A stretch of 64,000 bases of DNA from Eubacteriales bacterium (GCA_030537195.1 JAUNOK010000004.1:62001-126000), one strand, 5' to 3'; counted from the first letter of the stretch, positions 52,483 through 61,657 are shown. Made by a program: numbers and translations. Notes: generated from the sequence alone by a model not told the origin.

Positions 52483-53874
52483 TTATATAAAGAATAACAG
52501 TGTGTCAATTAAGAATACCGGTACAAGGCAGCACAGCGACCACACAATATAACCGAAGAAACTTGGCATCTTAACACCGTTCTCGTCCGAAATCGACTTA
52601 ACCATGAAGTTAGGCGCATTACCGATATAAGTCATAGCACCCATAAATACCGCACCGCATGATATAGCTGTAAGCATTTTTGCAGGAACAACTCCAAGAG
52701 CGGTTGTAAGTCCTGACGCGAATCCCATCGAACCAGCCGTTGTAAGGAATACAAGGTATGTTGGTGTATTATCAAGAAAACTTGAAAGTGCACCTGTTAC
52801 CCAGAACATCTGTGATGGATGTGTAAGTCCAAGCTCAGCTCCTGCGCTCTTTAAAATCATAAGAGCAGGCTGCATAGTTATAAATATACCTATGAAAAGT
52901 ACTGCAACTTCCTGAATAGCGCCCCATGTGAAATGGTTCTTCTTTCTTATCTCTGCATTAGTTGTCTTGAACGATAAAAATGCAGCTAAAAGAATCATGA
53001 CTACTTCAATAAGTGAAGTAATTGAAAGCTTAACATCTCTAAATATAGGAATTGAGATTACCTCACCGGCAGCATTCTGGAAAAATGGCACATCTGGAAG
53101 CACACCACTTAATATAACCGCTGCAACAATAATTACGATAAATATAATATTATGTAATCCCTCGAATCTTATAAGTGGCTCGTCTTCCTTAATCTCAGGC
53201 ATATAACCTTCTGCGATATCCTTCCTGTATGCTCTCTTATCAATAAAATAAAGAGCAGTTAAAAGAATAATCATATTAAGGAGCAGTATTGGGAAGAATC
53301 TTATACTCCAGAAGAAAGGCACGCCTCTTGAGAATCCCATAAGAAGTGGTGGGTCACCGATAGGTGTAAGGCTTCCTCCCATATTAGATATAAGGAAAAT
53401 GAAGAACACCATAATGTGAGCCTTATTTCTTCTCCATGAATTCATCTTAATAACAGGTCTTACGAGGAGCATTGAAGCACCTGTTGTTCCAATCCAGCTT
53501 GAAAGCAGAGTTCCGATTCCAAGAAGAATAACATTTACTCTTGGTGAACCAACAAGACTTCCCTCAACTGTGATGTTACCTGCTACGCAGAACAGACCGA
53601 AAAGCAATACGATGAATGTCAGATAATCATTTACAAGACATTCAAGTACAGTCTCAGCTGCTGTTCCAGCCCCATACTTAACTGCGAACGGAATTATGAA
53701 AAGCAATGACCAGAATATTACAGCAAATGGTCTGTACTTTTCCCACCATTCTCCTTTTACAAGTGGAATTATGGCTATACACAAAAGCAGACATGCAAAT
53801 GGTATACAAAGCCATAAAGGCACATTCGTCAACTCAGCTGCCATTGCAACCATTGGACAAATATTAATACTCAT
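52483..53874 (-). CDS. NhaD/ArsB-superfamily sodium:proton antiporter-like membrane protein
   Basis: A 463-aa transporter with about 11-12 membrane segments of the ion transporter superfamily. The re-entrant motifs SSWIGTTGASMLLVRPVI (about 129-146) and ISNMGGSLTPIGDPPLL (about 162-178) match NhaD-type Na+/H+ antiporters and citrate/arsenite permeases. The second half repeats the fold with SSFLDNTPTYLVFLTTAG and MTYIGNAPNFMVKS. Substrate is probably sodium and proton, but an organic acid is possible. The gene begins right after the terminator of the KDG kinase gene. Confidence 0.88.
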   Translation of the reverse strand: MSINICPMVAMAAELTNVPLWLCIPFACLLLCIAIIPLVKGEWWEKYRPFAVIFWSLLFIIPFAVKYGAGTAAETVLECLVNDYLTFIVLLFGLFCVAGNITVEGSLVGSPRVNVILLGIGTLLSSWIGTTGASMLLVRPVIKMNSWRRNKAHIMVFFIFLISNMGGSLTPIGDPPLLMGFSRGVPFFWSIRFFPILLLNMIILLTALYFIDKRAYRKDIAEGYMPEIKEDEPLIRFEGLHNIIFIVIIVAAVILSGVLPDVPFFQNAAGEVISIPIFRDVKLSITSLIEVVMILLAAFLSFKTTNAEIRKKNHFTWGAIQEVAVLFIGIFITMQPALMILKSAGAELGLTHPSQMFWVTGALSSFLDNTPTYLVFLTTAGSMGFASGLTTALGVVPAKMLTAISCGAVFMGAMTYIGNAPNFMVKSISDENGVKMPSFFGYIVWSLCCLVPVFLIDTLLFFI

Positions 53875-53895
53875 AACTTAAGCCTCCGTAAAAAA

Positions 53896-53921
53896 ACCTG
53901 TTCCACATACACGGAACAGGT
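53896..53921 (-). terminator. Terminator of the KDG kinase gene
   Basis: ACCTGTTCC and GGAACAGGT, 8-nt loop, followed on the minus strand by TTTTTTT. Confidence 0.93.
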
Positions 53922-53936
53922 AATCTTAATATTTAG

Positions 53937-54950
53937 TTATCTCTGCACATCGAAAGACGAATTCTTCATAAGTCTCTTAATGTGATCAACGCAAGTGATA
54001 TTAGTATCACCTCTGATAGCATGCTTCATTACTGATGAAGCAACAGCGAAGTTAACAGTATCTTCAGGAGTCATATTGTCCATAAGGGCATAGATAAGTC
54101 CTGATGAAAATGCATCGCCACCACCAACTCGGTCTACTATCTCGAAATTAATTGTCTTGCTCTCATAAGTCTCTCCATTAGTGTAATAGAAAGCCTTTAA
54201 AGAGTTATTGCTTCCTGAGTGTACATATCTTACAGTTCTTGCAATAGCCTTCATATGATACTGCTCGTCTATTGCCTTAAATACTCTGTCCATGTCCTTG
54301 AATGATGGATCCATTGTAAGACCGTCTTTAACATCAGTTCCATCTTCTCTGTATACATGGATAGGTTCGATTCCAATAAGAACATCAACATAAGGAAGAT
54401 ACTTACTAAGAACATCTCTTGCAGTCTCGAATGACCAGAGAGTGCTTCTCCAGTTAGGGTCGAAGCTGACAGTAAGTCCCATCTTCTTAGCAGCCTTAAC
54501 TGCCATATCCATCATCTTACGGCAGTTGTAAGAAAGGGCAGGAGTGATACCGCTTATGTGAAGCCAGTCATAATCCTTAAGAATCTCTTCAAAATCGACA
54601 TCCTTATAATCGTATTCTGCAAATGCAGAATCAGCTCTATCATATATTACCTGTGAAGGTCTGACAGAAACACCTTCTTCCAGATAATAAAGTCCCATTC
54701 TTCCTTCTGATCTTATAATGTGCTTGGTATGCACATCATTAGACTTAAGATAATTAATAGTTGACTTTCCAAGGTCTGAGTTAGGTAATACTGTAAAAAA
54801 TGTTGAATCAACACCAAGGTTAGCAAGGGAAACCGCTACATTTGCCTCTGCTCCGCCATAGTTAACTCTGAAATCATGTGTAGTTACAAGCTTTTCATAG
54901 TTAGGTGGTGATAATCTCAACATCAATTCACCAATTGCTATAAATTTCAT
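53937..54950 (-). CDS. kdgK: PfkB-family sugar kinase, probably 2-keto-3-deoxygluconate kinase
   Basis: A 337-aa ribokinase-like kinase. It has IAIGELMLRLSPP, NYGGAEANVAVSLANLG, FDPNWRSTLW and the ATP/catalytic motif DRVGGGDAFSSGLIYAL (base Asp). The sequence pattern MKFIAIGEL and NYGGAEANVA best matches KDG kinases of the pectin/uronate pathway, which fits a pectin-degrading gut anaerobe. Specificity for KDG over other keto-sugars is an inference. ATG at 54950 after GGAGGAAG. A MarR-family gene is divergent from it. Confidence 0.88.
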   Translation of the reverse strand: MKFIAIGELMLRLSPPNYEKLVTTHDFRVNYGGAEANVAVSLANLGVDSTFFTVLPNSDLGKSTINYLKSNDVHTKHIIRSEGRMGLYYLEEGVSVRPSQVIYDRADSAFAEYDYKDVDFEEILKDYDWLHISGITPALSYNCRKMMDMAVKAAKKMGLTVSFDPNWRSTLWSFETARDVLSKYLPYVDVLIGIEPIHVYREDGTDVKDGLTMDPSFKDMDRVFKAIDEQYHMKAIARTVRYVHSGSNNSLKAFYYTNGETYESKTINFEIVDRVGGGDAFSSGLIYALMDNMTPEDTVNFAVASSVMKHAIRGDTNITCVDHIKRLMKNSSFDVQR

Positions 54951-55014
54951 GTCTTCCTCCAACGTCATAATAGATTAAGGGTACTAATAACCCAGTTTTG
55001 CATATTCCTATCAC

Positions 55015-55043
55015 ATATTACACCACATTTGTACAAATTGCAA
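55015..55043 (-). promoter_or_regulatory. kdgK promoter with internal palindrome
   Basis: Minus strand TTGCAA (55043-55038), 17-bp spacer, TAATAT (55020-55015). The perfect palindrome ATTTGTACAAAT (55027-55038) lies in the spacer, next to the divergent marR gene, and is a candidate MarR operator. Confidence 0.6.
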
Positions 55044-55045
55044 AC

Positions 55046-55074
55046 TTGCATATCACTTTTTAATAAGATATAAT
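55046..55074 (+). promoter_or_regulatory. marR-family gene promoter
   Basis: TTGCAT (55046-55051), 17-bp spacer, TATAAT (55069-55074). It starts three bases from the divergent kdgK -35 box. Confidence 0.75.
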
Positions 55075-55109
55075 TATTTTATTAATAGGTAAGGTTAAGG
55101 TGCGTGTTT

Positions 55110-55547
55110 ATGGATATATTTGAGTCTCTGAATTCTGTGCTTGTAGACTTGTTCAATGATATCTTGAACATTGAAGAAAGGGCTCTTATCACAGAAGAAT
55201 TTAAAGATATTACAGTTACTGATATGCATATTATTGAAGCCGTGGGAATTGAAGACCCCCGTACTATGTCAACAATTTCCAAGTCACTTGGCGTGACAAT
55301 GGGAACTCTGACAGTCGGTATCAACGGACTTGTAAAGAAAGGCTATGTCATAAGGAAACGCGGCGAGAAAGACCGCCGTATAGTCTACGCTTCCCTTACA
55401 GACAGAGGAATTGCCGCATACAGACATCATGAGAATTTTCACAAGGATATGATTGAACATATCACGAAGGATTTAACGAAAGAAGAAGCCGAAGTCCTCA
55501 CGAAAACATTTATACGACTGGAAGATTTCTTCCATCAGATTCCATAA
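55110..55547 (+). CDS. MarR-family transcriptional regulator
   Basis: A 145-aa MarR repressor: TVTDMHIIEAVGI, recognition region DPRTMSTISKSLGVTMGTLTVGINGLVKKGYVIRKR, wing GEKDRRIVYASLTDRG, and C-terminal dimer helices. It resembles the FabT branch of MarR proteins, but no fatty-acid genes are nearby. The ATG at 55110 is favoured (AAGGTG upstream) over a GTG at 55104. It may control the divergent kdgK through the shared palindrome (inference). Confidence 0.9.
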   Translation: MDIFESLNSVLVDLFNDILNIEERALITEEFKDITVTDMHIIEAVGIEDPRTMSTISKSLGVTMGTLTVGINGLVKKGYVIRKRGEKDRRIVYASLTDRGIAAYRHHENFHKDMIEHITKDLTKEEAEVLTKTFIRLEDFFHQIP

Positions 55548-55561
55548 TACTTTATGTACAT

Positions 55562-55617
55562 TGAAACAGCCACCCTTGGGTTTCCCCGCGGGTGGCTGTT
55601 CCATCTTTATATGAAAG
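55562..55617. repeat. 56-bp direct repeat, left copy, containing a terminator
   Basis: Holds the hairpin AACAGCCACCC (55565-55575) with GGGTGGCTGTT (55590-55600). It differs from the copy at 57155-57210 at one base (G instead of T in the loop). The stop codon and last two codons of the ATPase lie inside it. Confidence 0.95.
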
Positions 55618-56947
55618 GCACCATATATACTGGTATATAATTAATGCCATTCTCCCATTTATAATCTTTTGTATGAATAACATATTTATCTCTTATTCTG
55701 CTGCTAAATTTATCGCAAAATATATCCAATGACTTATGGCTTCTATAATTACCCGACTTTACTTCAATTGGGCATATTTTATCACTCACTGACATCAGAA
55801 AATCAATCTCATACAGATGATTAGATGTATCACTATCCATTGTGTAATAAAAAAGATTATTTCCTTTCGCAGTTAACATCTGAGCTACAACATTTTCATA
55901 TACATACCCTAAATTAGCATCGAGTTTATCTGAAAGAAGTTTATTATATATCACATTATCAGTATAATTCTTATCCTTAAATGCAAGCGTCACAAATAAT
56001 CCAACATCAGATAAAAACAGCCTATATCTTCCGGAATCTTTAGTTAATGACATTCCTACCCCCGGATTATTGGCATGATAAGCAATATTAACTGTAAATG
56101 AGCTGAGCATATCCGGTATTAATTCACGCACCTGCTCTGCACGGGTTCCTTCTCTTGCATTAGACAAAACATACCTTGACGCATTACTGCTAAGATTGGC
56201 TGGAATAGCGTCATAAATATCTCCTGCAAGCCCCGTCCCGTCAATTTTGGTAAAATCTTCCTCATATAAATCAACAATTTCTCTTTTTACTTCATCAACA
56301 GACTGCAAATTATTCTGCTCTATATAAGTTTCTACCGCCTGCGGCATTCCTCCTATAAGCATATATAACCGGAAAATCCTCATAAGATTTCTATGCATGG
56401 CATTGCCGGCAGCTTTTTTATTCTTTAATAACATCTTAATTGTATCCGCAGTTATATCATCACCAATAGCCCACAAAAATTCTTCAAAATCCATTGGGTA
56501 CATTGATATCTTATGTTCCTCACTCGGAATCAATATATCTCTTGTATTCTTTTTTATTGATAAAAGAGAACCTGTCTCAATATATTTATACCTTCCATCA
56601 GCAACAAGATATTTAATTGCCTGCCTTGCCTTTGGAAGCAATTGCACTTCATCAAATATTATTACAGACTCGTTCTTATATAATCTGATGCCTGTCAGCT
56701 GTTGTAATTTCAAAAAGAAAAAATCCAGATCATAAGTATCATCGAATAATTCTATAATTTCCTTACTTGTATGTGCAAAATCAATTAATATATATGATTT
56801 AAACTCATTCCTGGCAAATTCTTCTGCTATCGTAGACTTTCCAACTCGTCTTGCGCCTTTTATTAAGAGTGCATATCTATTACTTCGCTTCTCTTTCCAC
56901 TCAAGTATCTCTTCATATATTTTTCTCTTAAACACAGGTTTTCCCAT
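55607..56947 (-). CDS. AAA_14/DUF4143 family ATPase (ATPase plus PD-(D/E)XK-like domain)
   Basis: A 446-aa protein: N-terminal AAA ATPase (Walker A KGARRVGKSTI, Walker B ESVIIFDEVQLL, YIETGSLLSI sensor) and C-terminal DUF4143 domain with a nuclease-like YEIDFLMS...KICPIEVKSG. Family role unknown. It is AT-rich compared with its neighbours. The last codons are encoded by the left 56-bp repeat, and the gene with its promoter is enclosed by the two repeat copies, so it looks like an inserted cassette. Ribosome site AGGGGTG. Four 33-bp phased repeats precede it. Confidence 0.9.
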   Translation of the reverse strand: MGKPVFKRKIYEEILEWKEKRSNRYALLIKGARRVGKSTIAEEFARNEFKSYILIDFAHTSKEIIELFDDTYDLDFFFLKLQQLTGIRLYKNESVIIFDEVQLLPKARQAIKYLVADGRYKYIETGSLLSIKKNTRDILIPSEEHKISMYPMDFEEFLWAIGDDITADTIKMLLKNKKAAGNAMHRNLMRIFRLYMLIGGMPQAVETYIEQNNLQSVDEVKREIVDLYEEDFTKIDGTGLAGDIYDAIPANLSSNASRYVLSNAREGTRAEQVRELIPDMLSSFTVNIAYHANNPGVGMSLTKDSGRYRLFLSDVGLFVTLAFKDKNYTDNVIYNKLLSDKLDANLGYVYENVVAQMLTAKGNNLFYYTMDSDTSNHLYEIDFLMSVSDKICPIEVKSGNYRSHKSLDIFCDKFSSRIRDKYVIHTKDYKWENGINYIPVYMVPFI

Positions 56948-56970
56948 ATTATTATCACCCCTTTTAATAT

Positions 56971-56999
56971 AATATAACGCAAATCCCCATTTGTGTAAA
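56971..56999 (-). promoter_or_regulatory. Promoter of the DUF4143 ATPase gene
   Basis: Minus strand TTTACA (56999-56994), 17-bp spacer, TATATT (56976-56971). The first AAATCCCC repeat lies in the spacer. Confidence 0.7.
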
Positions 57000-57090
57000 T
57001 ACTATTCTTACGCAAATCCCCGTTCATTATATCCTTTTTCCTACGTAAATCCCCATTTGTTAAATGCCATATTCCTGCCAAATCCCCGTT
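56978..57090 (-). repeat. Four AAATCCCC repeats at exact 33-bp spacing
   Basis: The core AAATCCCC begins at 56981, 57014, 57047 and 57080, followed alternately by ATTTGT and GTTMAT. The 33-bp period is three helical turns. On the minus strand the cores read GGGGATTT. Likely operator array for the ATPase gene. Confidence 0.88.
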
Positions 57091-57154
57091 AATATAGATT
57101 ATGCCTTGTAATATTCACATTTATTCATATATAAATCAACTGTGCTTTCCATAC

Positions 57155-57210
57155 TGAAACAGCCACCCTTGGGTTTCCCCTCGGGTGGCTGTTCCATCTT
57201 TATATGAAAG
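57155..57210. repeat. 56-bp direct repeat, right copy, containing a terminator
   Basis: Same sequence as 55562-55617 with one difference. Hairpin arms at 57158-57168 and 57183-57193. Here it serves as terminator for the lipoprotein gene on the minus strand. Confidence 0.95.
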
Positions 57211-57228
57211 TGTTTGAAAGAAAAAAGC

Positions 57229-59550
57229 TTATTTATTAGCTGTAATACCAGCTGTCTTATAGACAAATGTTACACTTCCGGCCTTGTCATCTGACTTGCC
57301 TAAGAATGAATTGTATTCCTGACCAGCCTTAACTACTGCCTTGATTGTATCAACAGCTGTCTGTGCATCTGAGTCTACAAGCTTTGTGATAGGCTCAATT
57401 GCTTCACTGTTAAACTGTGCCATACCATCCTTTAATGTAATCGCACCTTCGTTTAACTGTGTAACTCCATCTGCAAGTGTTCCTGAACTCTCCTTTAATG
57501 TAGCTGTTCCATCTGCAAGCTGTGAAGCTCCACTCTTTAATGTTGCATTATTAGCAGTAAGCTGTGAAAGTCCACTCTGAAGAGCTTCTGTTCCATCCTG
57601 CTGAAGCTTTGCTGCGTTAAGATTTAATGCATATAAGCTTGAACAAAGTGTTCCTTCTCTATATGTTGAGAATGAACCAACTGATGTGCTAAGTGTATTA
57701 AGACCTGTGCTTAATGTACCAAGTCCTGCCTTAAGAGTCTTAGAACCTGCACTTAACTGTCCTGCACCTGCGCTTAACTGGTCAATTCCTGCTTTAAGCT
57801 GTGTTGCACCTGAATTAGCCGACTTAATTCCAGCATTAAGGTCGCTCATACCATCAAAATATCCAGCTGTTTCAAGTGATGTTAATGTTGTATTGCAATT
57901 GCTGTATGCCTGATAAGCCTGTGAAAGTCCGCTTGTCATTGTAACAATCTGCTCATCTGCCTTGGCACTTACTGTGGCTTCATCAAGCTGTCCGCCTGCT
58001 GCTGCGTTTACAGTAGCTGCAACTACCTGCTTAACAGCTGCATAATTCTTTAATATATAACCTGTTGCCAATGCGTACTGTGTCTCACTTGTTACATCAG
58101 GTGTCTGTGATATACCAGACTGTGCCATAGCTGTTGCAATTACGACCTGCTGCTGTGGTGTTGCAGAATTAGGGTCAATTCCCTTACTCATGCATGTTAC
58201 TGCAAATGCTACTTTATAGAAACTTCCATAAGCTGTGCTGTAACTTTCTGTTGCCTGTGTCTTTCCAGCTTCAAGACTGCTCTTTAACTGAGTAGTACCT
58301 GCTGCCAGCTGGTCAGAACCAGCTTCAAGCTTTGTAAGACCACCTGATAATGCATCTGCTCCAGTAACTAACTGTCCAGCACCTGCTAAAGCACTGTCAA
58401 TTCCTGCATCAAGTGTTGTAGCACCTGCTGCCAGCTGGCTTGCACCATCTGCTGCAGAAGCAACACTGCTGTCAAGATTATTATCCTTAAGAGTATTGTA
58501 AAGAGTTCCGATTCCATCAGCATATGCCTTCATGTTGTCATTAAGTGAAACTGAACCCTCGTATGCACTTGCAGCGCCATCTGCGTATGCATATATACCA
58601 TCCTTAAGAGATGAAGCTCCTGTATTTAACTGGTCAACACCATCAGTAAGTGCTGGAATTGCATCACTTAACTGCTGTGTTCCATCCTGTAATGAAACTG
58701 TTCCATCTGCAAGCTGTGTTGCTGCGTCATCTAATGAAGCAACTGTTTTCTTTAAATCATCTAATGTAATATCATCAGCATTCATATCTGAAAGAAGATT
58801 AGATGTTGCAACAGACATTGTCATATCAAGTGAGAAGTCCTTAACATCTGCTGTCACTTCAAAATACTCAGGAATATCAAGATCAAGTGACTTGTCATTA
58901 AACTTAAGATTCATAGTATCCTTAAGTCCTGGCATTGTCATACCAACTGCCACAATATTATCTCCAACCTTAGTAAGCTTACCATTAGTAACCTCAACAT
59001 TTGAGAATACGTCTGTTGGAAGCATCATACCTGTAATCATTGTAAATGGTACGCATACAGTCTGCTTCTTACCATTAATTGTTACAGTTTTCTTCTGGTT
59101 ATTAGTGTAATCAAAATGTATTGTAACCTTTCCGCTCTTTCCAGCGAGATCCTCTGGCTTAATTTCCTTGCCATCAAGCTTGTAAGTAACCTTCATTGTC
59201 ACTGGTGCATTTTCGCTTGACTCAGTCTTATTAAGAGTCTCGTTGCCGTTAGCGTCTGTAATCTTTTCGTTGACAGTAATGTGCTTCTTGTTACCTGATG
59301 CATCGTTGAATACATATACTGTTTCCTGTCTTGTGTTAGTTGCAAGTGTGCTCTTGTTAGACACTGCAAGCTCGTTAGTTATTGCCTGTGTAATAGTAGC
59401 CTCAGTGCTGCCTGCTGCCATCTCTGTTACATAAGCTGTATCTGTTCCTGTTGTTGTAGCTGCCTTAGCGCCGCATCCAACAAGGCTTGCTGCTGTAAGA
59501 ACTACACACATTAAAACTGAACTATATCTGAATAAATTCTTTTTAACCAT
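57229..59550 (-). CDS. Large lipoprotein with LxxG heptad repeats, partner of the MMPL transporter
   Basis: A 773-aa exported protein. The signal peptide ends in a lipobox LVGC (Cys26), so it is probably lipid-anchored outside. An N-terminal beta-rich region with DLAGKSGKVTIHFDYTN is followed by a very long helical region full of LxxGxxxL heptads (for example QLADGTVSLQDGTQQLSDA, LAAGATTLDAG), as in the YhgE/Pip X-X-X-Leu-X-X-Gly repeats. Such proteins accompany MMPL/RND exporters, possibly as a periplasmic or wall-spanning extension. It is 16 bp downstream of the MMPL gene. Ribosome site AGGAGG. Confidence 0.85.
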   Translation of the reverse strand: MVKKNLFRYSSVLMCVVLTAASLVGCGAKAATTTGTDTAYVTEMAAGSTEATITQAITNELAVSNKSTLATNTRQETVYVFNDASGNKKHITVNEKITDANGNETLNKTESSENAPVTMKVTYKLDGKEIKPEDLAGKSGKVTIHFDYTNNQKKTVTINGKKQTVCVPFTMITGMMLPTDVFSNVEVTNGKLTKVGDNIVAVGMTMPGLKDTMNLKFNDKSLDLDIPEYFEVTADVKDFSLDMTMSVATSNLLSDMNADDITLDDLKKTVASLDDAATQLADGTVSLQDGTQQLSDAIPALTDGVDQLNTGASSLKDGIYAYADGAASAYEGSVSLNDNMKAYADGIGTLYNTLKDNNLDSSVASAADGASQLAAGATTLDAGIDSALAGAGQLVTGADALSGGLTKLEAGSDQLAAGTTQLKSSLEAGKTQATESYSTAYGSFYKVAFAVTCMSKGIDPNSATPQQQVVIATAMAQSGISQTPDVTSETQYALATGYILKNYAAVKQVVAATVNAAAGGQLDEATVSAKADEQIVTMTSGLSQAYQAYSNCNTTLTSLETAGYFDGMSDLNAGIKSANSGATQLKAGIDQLSAGAGQLSAGSKTLKAGLGTLSTGLNTLSTSVGSFSTYREGTLCSSLYALNLNAAKLQQDGTEALQSGLSQLTANNATLKSGASQLADGTATLKESSGTLADGVTQLNEGAITLKDGMAQFNSEAIEPITKLVDSDAQTAVDTIKAVVKAGQEYNSFLGKSDDKAGSVTFVYKTAGITANK

Positions 59551-59566
59551 AATAATCTTCCTCCTA

Positions 59567-61657
59567 TTAATTCTGACTGTTCTTCTTAGGCTTGAAACCT
59601 AAACTTGTATGAATAATCACCTTATCAAGTAATACGAAAAGTGATGGAAGAACAAATATAACAACAAACATACTGATGATTGCACCTCGTGCCATAAGTG
59701 TACAAAGTGAAGCAATCATATCAACACTGGCTATCATACCTACACCAAATGTTGCTGCGAAGAAACCAAGTGCGCTGACAATAATAGATGGAATAGATGT
59801 TCCAAGTGCTATTGATATAGCCTCTTTCTTAGAGTTACCAGCTGCTCTTTCTCTCTTATATCTTGTAGTCATAAGAATAGCATAATCGACTGTCGCACCA
59901 AGCTGAATAGTTCCGATTACTACCGAAGATATAAATGGTATCGTTGTTCCTGTATAATATGGAATACCCATATTAACAAATATAGCAAATTCAATAGCAG
60001 CAACCAGAATAACTGGAAGTGATATTGACTTCAATACGAAGAAAATAATAAAGAATATCGCAACAATTGAAACTGCACTAACTGTCTTGAAATCCTTATC
60101 AGTAATAGTAATAAGGTCCTTAGTACAAGGAGCCTCACCAATTACCATGGACTTGGCATCATACTTCTTTGCAATTGCATCAACCTTATTAATCTGGTCA
60201 TTGATTTCATCAGAAGCAATTGTGTAATTAGTTGATACCATCATAATCTGGTACTCATCACCCTTAAGCTCTGAAACAAGCGAATCAGGAAGCATTTCCG
60301 TAGGGATTTCTCCACCGAGTGCTGAATCAATGCTTAATGCAAATGAAATTCCGTCCAGATCATTTACCTCATTCATCATTGCATTAGAATCCTCTGCTGA
60401 GAGATTGCTGTCTGCAAGAATCATATATATAGAATTAGTTCCATCAAAGTTGTCGGCAAGCATTTTGTTAGCCTGCGAACAGTTAAGGTCTTCTGGAAGT
60501 GTATTAGACAGATCATAGTAAACCTTAGTATTGTTATATCCGTAGATTGCTGGACCAAGGAGCAGTACGAATATTATAATGAATATCCATGAATGTTTAA
60601 CAATCCATCTTGCCGGCTTATCGAAGCTTGGCATAATCTCTCTATGCATTGTCTTCTCAAGAGCCCTGTCAAATGTAAGAATAAGTGAAGGAAGTATTGT
60701 AACACAACCGATAACACCAAATACAACACCCTTTGCCATAACTACACCAAGGTCAAGACCAAGTGTAAAGCTCATGAAGCAGAGTGCGATGAATCCGGCA
60801 ACAGTTGTTATAGAAGATCCAACAACTGATGTAAGTGTGTTTCCGATTGCAACCGCCATAGCTTCTTTATGGTCATCCGGAGTTTCCTGTTTAGCTTCCT
60901 TGTAGCTGTGCCATAAGAATATTGAATAATCCAGTGTAACACCAAGCTGGAGTACCGCCGCCAATGCCTTCGTTATGTATGAAACCTCACCTAAGAAGTA
61001 GTTAGAACCAAGGTTATACACGATTGCCATACCAATACTTATCATAAAGAATACTGGTACAAGGAATGAATCCATAAATATGGCAAGTACGATACATACA
61101 AGAACAACCGCTACAAGTACATATAAAGGTGTCTCTTTCTCTGACATTGTCTTAGTATCTGTAACTACCGCAGACATACCAGCGATATAACACTGATTAT
61201 CTGTCACATCTCTTACTTCCTGAATAGCTTTCATTGTGTCATCACTTGATGTTGTACCATCAAAGAATATTGCAAATAATGTAGCTCCTGAATCTTCATT
61301 TTCAAAATAAGAACGGAACTTATCAGGAAGGATTTCTGAAGGAACATCATCTCCTACCATTCCGCTGTAAGAGATAACTGACGCAACATGGTCAACGTCT
61401 TCTACCTTCTTTACCAACTTAGAAACATTCGACTTATTCATTCCGTCAACGACGACCATTGCATAAGCGCCTTTTCCGAAATCATCAAGCAAAATGTCCT
61501 GTCCCTGCATAGTGTCGATGTCGCTTGGCAGATAATACAGGATATCGTAATTGACCTTAGTATTAAGATAACCAAGAGCGGCTGGAATCAACAGCAGGAA
61601 GCTAAGAACCAGAATTGGAATTCTTAACTTAACAACAACTTTTCCAAACTTTTTCAT
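59567..61657 (-). CDS. MMPL-family (RND superfamily) transporter
   Basis: A 696-aa RND-type membrane transporter with two repeats of one plus five membrane segments and two extracellular loops. It has LGVTLDYSIFLWHSYKEAK in the first half and LGATVDYAILMTTRYKRER in the second: the Asp-Tyr pairs in these segments are the proton-relay motif of MMPL proteins. It probably exports lipids or amphiphilic compounds. I set the start at the ATG at 61657 (MKKFGKV), as the longer frame has no ribosome site. It is controlled by the divergent TetR protein. Confidence 0.92.
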   Translation of the reverse strand: MKKFGKVVVKLRIPILVLSFLLLIPAALGYLNTKVNYDILYYLPSDIDTMQGQDILLDDFGKGAYAMVVVDGMNKSNVSKLVKKVEDVDHVASVISYSGMVGDDVPSEILPDKFRSYFENEDSGATLFAIFFDGTTSSDDTMKAIQEVRDVTDNQCYIAGMSAVVTDTKTMSEKETPLYVLVAVVLVCIVLAIFMDSFLVPVFFMISIGMAIVYNLGSNYFLGEVSYITKALAAVLQLGVTLDYSIFLWHSYKEAKQETPDDHKEAMAVAIGNTLTSVVGSSITTVAGFIALCFMSFTLGLDLGVVMAKGVVFGVIGCVTILPSLILTFDRALEKTMHREIMPSFDKPARWIVKHSWIFIIIFVLLLGPAIYGYNNTKVYYDLSNTLPEDLNCSQANKMLADNFDGTNSIYMILADSNLSAEDSNAMMNEVNDLDGISFALSIDSALGGEIPTEMLPDSLVSELKGDEYQIMMVSTNYTIASDEINDQINKVDAIAKKYDAKSMVIGEAPCTKDLITITDKDFKTVSAVSIVAIFFIIFFVLKSISLPVILVAAIEFAIFVNMGIPYYTGTTIPFISSVVIGTIQLGATVDYAILMTTRYKRERAAGNSKKEAISIALGTSIPSIIVSALGFFAATFGVGMIASVDMIASLCTLMARGAIISMFVVIFVLPSLFVLLDKVIIHTSLGFKPKKNSQN

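Noticed and set aside
55607..57154. Insertion sequence or transposase between the 56-bp repeats
   Set aside because: The only gene is an ATPase with a nuclease-like end. There are no terminal inverted repeats and no transposase or recombinase motifs.
57229..59550. YhgE/Pip membrane protein
   Set aside because: The heptad repeats match that family, but the protein has a lipobox and no C-terminal membrane segments, so I call it a lipoprotein instead.
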